A program made the translations under genes and the position numbers. DNA of 7,888 nt, from NCBI GenBank assembly GCA_015494505.1, contig WGBB01000231.1, positions 1-7,888 on the forward strand, in the 5' to 3' direction. Below are positions 1 to 4,599 of the stretch, piece after piece; positions within the stretch are counted from its first letter, which is position 1, and each line of letters begins with the position of its first letter. A model generated the notes under the pieces. That model worked only from the letters and a program-made list of their open reading frames with translations. It made no database searches and had not been told where the DNA came from. This DNA is from Nitratiruptor sp. Lineage in GTDB: Bacteria; Campylobacterota; Campylobacteria; Campylobacterales; Nitratiruptoraceae.

Positions 1-348
1 ACACACGGCTACAACCTCCCGGTCAAATGGGTGATCCACACCGTGGGACCCATCTATCGCGGCAGGGGCGATGAAGCCGAAACTCTTGGCAGATGCTACG
101 AAAATAGCCTCTGCATAGCCCGCAGCTATGGGCTTGTCTCTATCGCTTTTCCCTCCATCTCCACGGGAGCCTACCGCTACCCCATCGAGGAGGCGAGCAT
201 CGTAGCGCTCCAAAAGATCGACTGGTTCTTGCGCACCTGTGCATACTATCCCATGAAAGTGCTCTGCGTGCTCCATTCGGCTCACGACCTGGAGGTCTAT
301 ATCCAAACTGCCAAAAAATTAGGAATCACCTATGAATTGCAAAGATAA
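1..348 (+). CDS. Macro-domain protein, probable ADP-ribose/O-acetyl-ADP-ribose hydrolase (5' end missing)
   Basis: The reading frame is open from base 1, so the gene begins upstream; 115 C-terminal residues are visible. The first residues read HGYNLPVKWVIHTVGP, which matches the macro-domain signature GYNLPAKYVIHTVGP, and further on AFPSISTGAYRYP matches the phosphate-binding loop (AFPxISTGxYGYP). Macro domains of this MacroD/YmdB type bind ADP-ribose and usually hydrolyse O-acetyl-ADP-ribose or remove mono-ADP-ribose from proteins; they are cytosolic. About 50-60 N-terminal residues, including the loop with the conserved Asn/Asp and the first glycine-rich loop, should lie upstream. The end overlaps msrB by 17 bases in another frame, so the two are very probably co-transcribed and perhaps translationally coupled. 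Family assignment is firm; the exact substrate is inferred. Confidence 0.93.
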   Translation, partial: THGYNLPVKWVIHTVGPIYRGRGDEAETLGRCYENSLCIARSYGLVSIAFPSISTGAYRYPIEEASIVALQKIDWFLRTCAYYPMKVLCVLHSAHDLEVYIQTAKKLGITYELQR

Positions 349-700
349 ACTTTCACCTTTTGCGTATCACGTGATGTTCGAAAAGGGGACGGAGCCTCCC
401 TTTACAAGCCCACTCTATAGCGAAAAGCGAAAAGGTGTCTACAAATGCAGATGCTGCGGCGCGCCGCTCTTTTCTTCCGAGACCAAATTCGACTCAGGCA
501 CCGGCTGGCCCAGCTTCTACGCACCTATCGATGAAAGCGCCGTCGAAGAGGAGCTGGACACCTCCCACGGTATGATTCGCACGGAAGTGCACTGCGCCAA
601 GTGCAAAGGGCATCTGGGCCACGTTTTCGAAGATGGCCCGCCGCCTACGGGACTACGCTACTGCATCAACGGTGTCTGCTTAGAGTTCGAACCTGCATAG
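332..700 (+). CDS. msrB: Peptide-methionine (R)-S-oxide reductase MsrB
   Basis: A complete 122-residue single-domain MsrB, which reduces the R epimer of methionine sulfoxide in proteins, usually with thioredoxin as electron donor. Visible hallmarks are GTEPPF (19-24), SGTGWPSFY (55-63), HLGHVFEDGP (94-103) and RYCIN (109-113), whose C111 is the catalytic cysteine. Two CxxC pairs, C39/C42 and C88/C91, form the structural zinc site. The usual resolving cysteine, found in SGCGWPSF of E. coli MsrB, is threonine here (T57), while extra cysteines occur at C3, C41 and C116. The ATG at 332 lies inside the end of the macro-domain gene and has an AGGA ribosome binding site at 321-324. There is no signal peptide, so it is cytosolic. 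Identity is near certain; the regeneration route is uncertain. Confidence 0.97.
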   Translation: MNCKDKLSPFAYHVMFEKGTEPPFTSPLYSEKRKGVYKCRCCGAPLFSSETKFDSGTGWPSFYAPIDESAVEEELDTSHGMIRTEVHCAKCKGHLGHVFEDGPPPTGLRYCINGVCLEFEPA

Positions 701-718
701 ATAATTTAGACTTATCTA
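698..718. promoter_or_regulatory. AT-rich 7-bp inverted repeat, possible operator
   Basis: TAGATAA (698-704) and TTATCTA (712-718) form a perfect 7-bp inverted repeat around a 7-base spacer. It begins at the msrB stop codon and covers the place where a -35 element would sit for the TATAAT at 732-737. The arms are too AT-rich for a good terminator and no T-run follows directly. An operator is therefore the more natural reading, but no regulator is known and chance is possible in such AT-rich DNA. Confidence 0.35.
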
Positions 719-731
719 ATTCATAAGAGCA

Positions 732-737
732 TATAAT
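732..737 (+). promoter_or_regulatory. -10 element TATAAT of the 760-1155 gene
   Basis: A perfect TATAAT lies 22 bases before the start codon at 760. No good -35 is seen at 16-18 bases upstream, which is common in Campylobacterota. Transcription would be expected to start around 743-745, inside the left arm of the hairpin at 740-756. Confidence 0.6.
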
Positions 738-739
738 AA

Positions 740-756
740 GCCTCCAAAAAGGAGGC
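740..756 (+). promoter_or_regulatory. Hairpin enclosing the ribosome binding site of the 760-1155 gene
   Basis: GCCTCC (740-745), AAAAA, GGAGGC (751-756) make a perfect 6-bp GC-rich stem with a five-base loop. The right arm contains the entire GGAGG ribosome binding site, four bases before the ATG. In a transcript reading through from msrB the site would be paired. A transcript started from the TATAAT at 732-737 would begin within the left arm and leave the site mostly free. The structure is seen directly; the regulatory effect is inferred. Confidence 0.5.
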
Positions 757-759
757 ACA

Positions 760-1155
760 ATGAAACAGATAGAATTGATGGAGAAGTATCCCGTCTTTAT
801 CTTGGAACTTTCCAAAGAGGAGTGCAAGTACGCAACCACCGAGGAGATAGTGGCCTATCTCAAAGAAAAAATAGCCACACACCCCGTCGCCACGTTTATC
901 GCGCTTTTTGACCACTACGCACACACCAAATCGCTCGCCGATGGCTCTATCGCAAAGGGTATCGTAGCGGCACAAGACGTAGTCTTTTGCTTTGGCAAAG
1001 AGCTTCCCAAACCGGAAGTTTTGGCGGTACGCCCACGCAGCATCGGCATAGTAGAATATGAAGAGAGATTCGTCCTTAGCTTCCTCGAAGCTCCCAACCC
1101 CCAAGCCACACAGACGATGCAAGAGTGGCTGGCGGCACTTCGCAAAGAGGGTTAA
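760..1155 (+). CDS. Conserved protein of unknown function, Campylobacterota type (possibly DUF6858)
   Basis: A 131-residue soluble protein without signal peptide or membrane segment. From memory it resembles a small family seen in Campylobacterota and named DUF6858, but I could not check this. Notable stretches are ATFIALFDHYAHT (about 44-56), AVRPRSIGI (about 89-97) and FLEAPNP (about 108-114). The predicted character is a compact alpha/beta fold with alternating hydrophobic strands in the second half; no catalytic motif is recognisable and it has only two cysteines. The start at 760 follows a strong GGAGG at 751-755 that lies in a hairpin. It has its own TATAAT promoter rather than depending only on msrB. 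Its stop overlaps the stop of the opposite-strand gene by four bases. Function is unknown; that it is a real gene is supported by the ribosome binding site, promoter and codon pattern. Confidence 0.85.
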   Translation: MKQIELMEKYPVFILELSKEECKYATTEEIVAYLKEKIATHPVATFIALFDHYAHTKSLADGSIAKGIVAAQDVVFCFGKELPKPEVLAVRPRSIGIVEYEERFVLSFLEAPNPQATQTMQEWLAALRKEG

Positions 1156-1166
1156 ATCCTCTTTGC
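1142..1166. terminator. Perfect 9-bp hairpin spanning two convergent stop codons (possible bidirectional terminator)
   Basis: GCAAAGAGG (1142-1150) and CCTCTTTGC (1158-1166) are exact inverted repeats with a seven-base loop, GTTAAAT. The loop holds the TAA stop of the plus-strand gene (1153-1155) and the TAA of the minus-strand gene (1154-1152 on the complement), which overlap. Either transcript can form the same stem. Neither side has a T-run, so it is not a standard rho-independent terminator. It might block 3' exonuclease, pause polymerase, or work with Rho. The symmetry is seen directly; the function is inferred. Confidence 0.5.
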
Positions 1167-1646
1167 CAGCTCCTCAAGCGAATCGCAAAACTCCACGACT
1201 CTTTTGAAATTTTCGTCGAAACAGTTGAGCGTTTTGTAGTGCTTTCCAAGAAGAATGATGCGAATATCGGGACGCAGACCTCCATACTTGAGGGCAGCCA
1301 CCATAAAGATTTCATTGAGAGTGCCTATGCTCCCTTTTTGGGCGATGAAGAGTTCGCTCCCCTCTATGAGCAGCTCCAAGCGTTCATAGAGCGTCTTGGC
1401 CACGATTTTGCGCGATAGATTGGGGTTTTGGGGTCGCATCCTATCAAAAGCCTCTAACGTCACGCCGATGCACTCCCCGCCGGCTTCTTTCACTCCCAGA
1501 CTCACCGCGCCCATGAGCCCATCGTAGCCGCCGCACTTGACGATATAGCCATGCTCGGCCAGCAGTCTCCCCAGCGCGACGCCTTCAGCAAACTCCGGCG
1601 CATCCCGATCTATCTTCGACGCCCCAAATGTGGTAGCTACAGCCAT
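1152..1646 (-). CDS. LOG/DprA-like Rossmann-fold protein (TIGR00725-like), nucleotide-binding
   Basis: A 164-residue protein of the lysine-decarboxylase-like/LOG superfamily, whose best studied members cleave nucleoside 5'-monophosphates between ribose-phosphate and base. MAVATTFGASK at the N-terminus forms the first strand and loop. CGGYDGLMGAVSLG (38-51) corresponds to the GGxxGLMGA loop. YERLELLIEGSE (87-98) carries the conserved Arg (R89). KGSIGTLNE (104-112) sits at the PGGxGTxxE motif, with the first Pro and second Gly of that motif replaced but the GT and the Glu (E112) kept. An upstream TTG at 1673 is in frame, but the ATG at 1646 has an AAGGA six to seven bases before it and begins exactly at the first strand, so I choose it. 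It is convergent with the previous gene and divergent from nrdB. Whether it is an active phosphoribohydrolase or only a nucleotide binder is open. Confidence 0.82.
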   Translation of the reverse strand: MAVATTFGASKIDRDAPEFAEGVALGRLLAEHGYIVKCGGYDGLMGAVSLGVKEAGGECIGVTLEAFDRMRPQNPNLSRKIVAKTLYERLELLIEGSELFIAQKGSIGTLNEIFMVAALKYGGLRPDIRIILLGKHYKTLNCFDENFKRVVEFCDSLEELAKRI

Positions 1647-1687
1647 CTTGGTTCCTTCTATGATATGAATCAAAACATTTCTTAGCG

Positions 1688-1693
1688 ATTATG
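1688..1693 (-). promoter_or_regulatory. Possible -10 element (CATAAT) of the LOG-like gene
   Basis: Read on the minus strand, 1693-1688 is CATAAT, one change from TATAAT, placing a start near 1681 and a leader of about 35 bases before the ATG at 1646. It lies one base from the nrdB -10 on the other strand, so the two promoters would be back to back. No clear -35 is visible. Confidence 0.4.
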
Positions 1694-1700
1694 CTACAAT
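1692..1700 (+). promoter_or_regulatory. Extended -10 promoter (TGCTACAAT) of the nrdB operon
   Basis: TGCTACAAT is an extended -10 (TGn followed by TACAAT), giving a predicted start near 1706-1708 and a leader of about 68 bases ahead of nrdB. The same nine bases occur before pckA at 4561, and one-base variants occur before the ftrB-like gene (4157) and the lipoprotein gene (6243). A start here would exclude the upstream in-frame ATG at 1691. Confidence 0.6.
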
Positions 1701-1718
1701 ATTTTTCAAAATTCACAA

Positions 1719-1762
1719 AAAAGCTTCGCAAACTTTTGTCCACAAGAGTTTGCAAAGCTTTT
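1719..1762 (+). promoter_or_regulatory. Long leader hairpin directly before the nrdB ribosome binding site
   Basis: Bases 1719-1738 pair with 1743-1762 around the tetraloop TCCA. Of 20 positions, 18 are Watson-Crick, one is G-U (1735/1746) and one is a C-A mismatch (1727/1754). The stem ends immediately before GAGGAGG (1763-1769). Its plus-strand 3' arm ends in only four T's, so termination on that strand would be weak. Read on the minus strand it is followed by six T's and could stop antisense transcripts heading into the LOG-like gene. The top of the stem contains TTGTCCACA (1736-1744), one base from the E. coli DnaA box TTATCCACA. The structure is certain; its role is inferred. Confidence 0.6.
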
Positions 1763-1774
1763 GAGGAGGCTCCG

Positions 1775-2800
1775 ATGACATACCATCGCAAGAAGATCTA
1801 CAACCCCGAATCCCACGAACGTGTCAATGACAGGCAGGTCTTTGGCGGCAATCCTACGGGAATCTTCGAGCTCAACAAAATCAAATACCAGTGGGCCTAC
1901 AATCTGTGGGAGATGATGCTGGCCAACACATGGTTCCCCAAAGAAGTAGACATGACCCAGGATGCCAGGGACTACAAGCTCCTTACAGATGCGGAGAAGC
2001 TGGCGTATGACAAAGTACTGGCGCAGCTGATTTTCATGGATAGCCTCCAGACCAACAACCTCATCGACAACGTCAACCCCTACATCACGGCTCCCGAGAT
2101 CAACCTCATCCTTGTGCGCCAAGCCTTCGAAGAGGCGCTGCATTCGCAAAGCTACGCCGTGATGGTCGATAGCATCAGCCAAAACACCGACGAGATCTAC
2201 GAGCTGTGGCGCGAAGACCTCAAGCTCAAGCAAAAGAACGACTACATCGCACAAGTCTACGAAGATCTCGCAGCAAACCCTACGGATGAAAACATCGTCA
2301 AAGCGATGTTTGCGAACCAGATCCTAGAAGGCATCTACTTCTATAGCGGTTTTACCTACATGTATACGCTTGCTCGCAGCGGCAAGATGCTGGGAAGTGC
2401 ACAGATGATCCGCTTCATCCAGCGCGATGAGGTAACGCACCTGCTCATCTTCCAAAATATGATCAACACCGTGCGCAAAGAGCGCCCCGAGCTCTTTACC
2501 AAAGAGCTCATCGACGATGTGTACAAGATGTTCGAAGGTGCGGTGGATTTAGAGACTAGCTGGGGTAAATATATCACACAGGGGCAGATCCTGGGTCTTA
2601 CGGACGAAATCATCGAGCAGTACATCAAATACCTCGCAGACGACCGCCTCAAGCGTGTAGGCCTCGAACCGATGTACAACGTAGAGCATCCTATCAAGTG
2701 GGTAGACGACTTTGCCAAGTTCAACGACCAAAAGACCAACTTCTTCGAAGGAAACGTCACCAATTACTCCAAAGGTAGCTTGGATTTCGATGACTTTTAG
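1775..2800 (+). CDS. nrdB: Class Ia ribonucleoside-diphosphate reductase, beta subunit (NrdB, R2)
   Basis: A 341-residue R2 protein that holds the di-iron centre and tyrosyl radical needed by the alpha subunit NrdA to make deoxyribonucleotides. Iron ligands by alignment to E. coli R2 are D89 (in FMDSLQ), E120 and H123 (EALHSQSY), E185 (QILEGIYF), and E219 and H222 (RDEVTH). The radical tyrosine is Y127, and W40 and D218 match the electron-transfer pair W48/D237. The C-terminal tail ending LDFDDF is the expected NrdA-docking peptide. Length is normal for the family. The reading frame is open back to an ATG at 1691, but GAGGAGG at 1763-1769 and the predicted transcript start near 1707 select the ATG at 1775. 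It is the first gene of an operon with the hydrolase and pcm; nrdA is not in the window. Cytosolic; identity is near certain. Confidence 0.97.
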   Translation: MTYHRKKIYNPESHERVNDRQVFGGNPTGIFELNKIKYQWAYNLWEMMLANTWFPKEVDMTQDARDYKLLTDAEKLAYDKVLAQLIFMDSLQTNNLIDNVNPYITAPEINLILVRQAFEEALHSQSYAVMVDSISQNTDEIYELWREDLKLKQKNDYIAQVYEDLAANPTDENIVKAMFANQILEGIYFYSGFTYMYTLARSGKMLGSAQMIRFIQRDEVTHLLIFQNMINTVRKERPELFTKELIDDVYKMFEGAVDLETSWGKYITQGQILGLTDEIIEQYIKYLADDRLKRVGLEPMYNVEHPIKWVDDFAKFNDQKTNFFEGNVTNYSKGSLDFDDF

Positions 2801-3497
2801 TGCCATTCAGTGCAAAACCGGGGAGGATTTTGCGGCAAACCTCGCACATCTCAAAAAGCTCATAGCAAAAAGCGGCGATATCGTCGTCGCTCCCGAAGTG
2901 GTGCTCACAGGCTTTGCATATGAGCGCTTCGACGAGGCGGCCGCTTTTAGCACACGAGCCCTCGACGAGCTGCTGCCCCTTTCCAAAAACCGCATCATCT
3001 GCTACACCCAGATAGAGAAGCGAGACGGGAAATTCTATAACTACGCCAAAGTCCTCTACAAAGAGAAGCTCATCTACGAACAGCCCAAAGTAAAGCTCTT
3101 TAAATTCGGCGGCGAGACGGACTACTTCACGCCCGGCAAGATGGAAGATATCAAGCTTTTTGAAATAGATGGCCTGCGCTTAGGACTGCTTATTTGCTTC
3201 GAGCTGCGCTTCATCGAAATATGGGAGCGTCTCAAGGGAGCGGACGTTATTCTCGTCCCTGCCATGTGGGGAAAACTGCGTAAACGCCACTTCGAGCAGT
3301 TTACGGAAGCTCTAGCACTCATGCACCAATGCTTCGTAATCGCTAGCGATAGCGCCAACGACGATATGGCAAAAAGCAGCGCCGTCATCGATCCTTTCGG
3401 CGTCCCCTATCGAGACGATCGCAAAAGCCTGCTCGACAAGCAAGTGAACCTAGGAGACATCAAAAAAATGCGACGCTATATGGACATAGGCCTATGA
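2790..3497 (+). CDS. Carbon-nitrogen hydrolase (nitrilase superfamily amidase), substrate unknown
   Basis: A 235-residue nitrilase-superfamily protein, short relative to the usual 260-300. The Glu-Lys-Cys triad is visible as E36 in VAPEVVLTGFAY, K100 in PKVKLFKFGGE and C136 in GLLICFELRF. ADVILVPAMW (151-160) is the typical strand after the catalytic elbow, and the GG-E-x-x-YFTPG stretch (107-116) fits an amidase. The family hydrolyses amides such as omega-amides, N-carbamoyl compounds or deaminated glutathione; nothing here fixes the substrate. The frame is open further upstream, but homology begins at MTFSAIQCKTGED, so the ATG at 2790 is chosen. It overlaps the nrdB stop by 11 bases and has only a weak ribosome binding site, suggesting translational coupling. 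The downstream pcm start overlaps its stop as ATGA. It is cytosolic. Repair or salvage of damaged metabolites is a guess from context. Confidence 0.92.
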   Translation: MTFSAIQCKTGEDFAANLAHLKKLIAKSGDIVVAPEVVLTGFAYERFDEAAAFSTRALDELLPLSKNRIICYTQIEKRDGKFYNYAKVLYKEKLIYEQPKVKLFKFGGETDYFTPGKMEDIKLFEIDGLRLGLLICFELRFIEIWERLKGADVILVPAMWGKLRKRHFEQFTEALALMHQCFVIASDSANDDMAKSSAVIDPFGVPYRDDRKSLLDKQVNLGDIKKMRRYMDIGL

Positions 3498-4126
3498 AAC
3501 TCTCGCCAATTGAGCGCCAAAAATGCGCAAGGCTCGCGCACAATATCAACGAACGCTTCCCGCTCCATCCCAAAATCTTAGAGGCATTCGCCAGCGTACC
3601 GCGCGAGCTCTTCGTCCCGCCGGGTCTTACGTTTCACGCCTACAAGCTCGACGCGCTCCCCATTGCCGCAAGCCAGTGGATCAGCTCACCCATGACGGTG
3701 GCCAAGATGACACAGTACCTCGAGCCCGTAGGAGCCGATAGCGTGCTAGAGATCGGTTGCGGCAGCGGCTACCAAGCAGCGATTCTTAGCCGCATCGTGC
3801 GCCGCGTCTTTAGCGTAGAGCGTATAGAGCGGCTGATGCGCGAAGCCAAAGAGCGCTTCGCAAAACTCGGCATCCACAACGTCCATGTACGCTACGCCGA
3901 CGGGATGCTGGGCTGGAGAGAGTTCGCACCTTATGAGCGCATCCTCTTTTCTGCAGCCGTGCATGAAGTGCCTGCCACCATTTTCGAGCAGCTCACGGAG
4001 GAGGGCATCCTCGTCGCTCCCATCATCAAAGGCTCGCAGCAAATTATCACGCGCTTCGATAAAAGGGGCAACGCCCAAGAGCTCGAAGAGTGTTACTTTA
4101 TCGATTCTAAAACGGGGGTAGAGTAG
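3494..4126 (+). CDS. pcm: Protein-L-isoaspartate O-methyltransferase (PIMT)
   Basis: A 210-residue SAM-dependent methyltransferase that methylates isoaspartyl residues arising in aged proteins, beginning their repair. Motif I is VLEIGCGSGYQAAIL (84-98), and FSVER (106-110) ends the second strand that binds SAM ribose. The stretch from 140 to 176 (GWREFAPYERI, then EQLTEEGILVAPI) matches the GWxxxAPYDRI and EQLKxGGxLVxPV blocks of the family. The substrate-binding QTISQP segment reads QWISSP (61-66), with Trp in place of Thr. The C-terminus lacks the usual RFVPL ending. The start codon overlaps the stop of the preceding hydrolase (ATGA), so it is translated by coupling. From memory, nrdB and pcm are also adjacent in Helicobacter pylori, supporting an old gene neighbourhood. 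Cytosolic; family is near certain. Confidence 0.93.
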   Translation: MKLSPIERQKCARLAHNINERFPLHPKILEAFASVPRELFVPPGLTFHAYKLDALPIAASQWISSPMTVAKMTQYLEPVGADSVLEIGCGSGYQAAILSRIVRRVFSVERIERLMREAKERFAKLGIHNVHVRYADGMLGWREFAPYERILFSAAVHEVPATIFEQLTEEGILVAPIIKGSQQIITRFDKRGNAQELEECYFIDSKTGVE

Positions 4127-4156
4127 TTGCATTTAAAACAAATTAAAAAAATATCG

Positions 4157-4165
4157 TGCTACCAT
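4157..4165 (+). promoter_or_regulatory. Possible extended -10 (TGCTACCAT) of the ftrB-like gene
   Basis: TGCTACCAT differs by one base from the TGCTACAAT seen before nrdB and pckA. It would start transcription near 4172, about 20 bases before the ATG at 4192. It follows an A-rich stretch (4134-4151) that could act as an UP-like element; no -35 is evident. Without it the gene would depend on readthrough from pcm, whose stop is 65 bases upstream with no terminator in between. Confidence 0.4.
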
Positions 4166-4191
4166 TGAGAAACGAGGAAAAAGGAGAATGC

Positions 4192-4536
4192 ATGGCAGAA
4201 CGTCGCGAAGTGGATATGAGCAGCCAAGAGTTTTTGGATGAGCTGGAAAAGACAAAAAAGTTTACCGATAAAGTGTGCAAGCAGTTTGGCTGGGTCTACA
4301 ACCCCAACGAAGAGGTCAATGAAGGGGTCACCATGGGGCTTGCGCGCAACAAACTGATGTACGGCAAGCGCTTTTGCCCCTGCTTTATGGTCATCGAAGA
4401 GGATGGCAAATTTAAAAGTGCCGATGATCGCATCTGTCCTTGTAAACCGGCTATCGAAAAGGAGATCCCCGAAGAGGGCAAGTGCCACTGTGGTATCTTC
4501 TGTACACCGGAATATGCAGCGACACATGAGCACTGA
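4192..4536 (+). CDS. Ferredoxin-thioredoxin reductase catalytic (beta) subunit-like protein
   Basis: A 114-residue protein with the cysteine signature of the FTR catalytic chain: CPC (62-64), CPC (82-84) and CHC (98-100). In the plant and cyanobacterial enzyme these residues bind a 4Fe-4S cluster next to a redox disulfide that takes electrons from ferredoxin to reduce thioredoxin. The GRNKLMYGKRFCPC-type lead-in is also present here as ARNKLMYGKRFCPC (51-64). Spacing is CPC-X17-CPC-X13-CHC, longer than the CPC-X16-CPC-X8-CHC I recall for the chloroplast type, and there are extra cysteines C29 and C104. The in-frame GTG at 4156 lies within the putative promoter; ATG 4192 follows AAGGAGA (4181-4187) and is preferred. 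No gene for the variable FTR subunit is nearby. It probably reduces a thioredoxin-like partner, which is inferred. Confidence 0.88.
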   Translation: MAERREVDMSSQEFLDELEKTKKFTDKVCKQFGWVYNPNEEVNEGVTMGLARNKLMYGKRFCPCFMVIEEDGKFKSADDRICPCKPAIEKEIPEEGKCHCGIFCTPEYAATHEH

Positions 4537-4560
4537 TTTTTGCAAATTTAATCAAAGAAG

Positions 4561-4580
4561 TGCTACAATTCGGTTACAAT
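4561..4580 (+). promoter_or_regulatory. Tandem TACAAT -10 candidates before pckA
   Basis: TGCTACAAT (4561-4569) is an extended -10, and a second TACAAT lies exactly 11 bases further on (4575-4580), making a short direct repeat of TACAATT. The upstream copy would give a start near 4576 with a 24-base leader that still includes the ribosome binding site AAAGAAGG (4587-4594). The downstream copy would start near 4587, within that site. The upstream one is therefore more likely to be used for translation. Confidence 0.5.
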
Positions 4581-4599
4581 TTCTCTAAAGAAGGTCACG

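Noticed and set aside
1130..1146. Sequence TGGCGGCACTTCGCA resembling part of a sigma-54 promoter.
   Set aside because: It lies inside the end of a coding gene, points toward a convergent gene, and the GG-to-GC spacing does not match the sigma-54 consensus.
1076..1418. Open frames on either strand overlapping the junction of the 760 gene and the LOG-like gene.
   Set aside because: They conflict with two better supported genes, have no ribosome binding sites and show no recognisable protein motif.
1647..1673. TTG start at 1673 for the LOG-like protein, adding nine residues.
   Set aside because: The ATG at 1646 has a good AAGGA ribosome binding site and coincides with the first strand of the Rossmann fold.
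1691..1774. 28-residue N-terminal extension of NrdB from an ATG at 1691.
   Set aside because: It overlaps the predicted -10 element, its translation covers the leader hairpin, and a strong GAGGAGG points to 1775, where family similarity begins.
4529..4564. Imperfect inverted repeat (AGCAC/GTGCT plus TGATT/AATCA) between the ftrB-like gene and pckA.
   Set aside because: The arms are split by a five-base one-sided bulge, are AT-rich inside and have no T-run; not convincing as a terminator.
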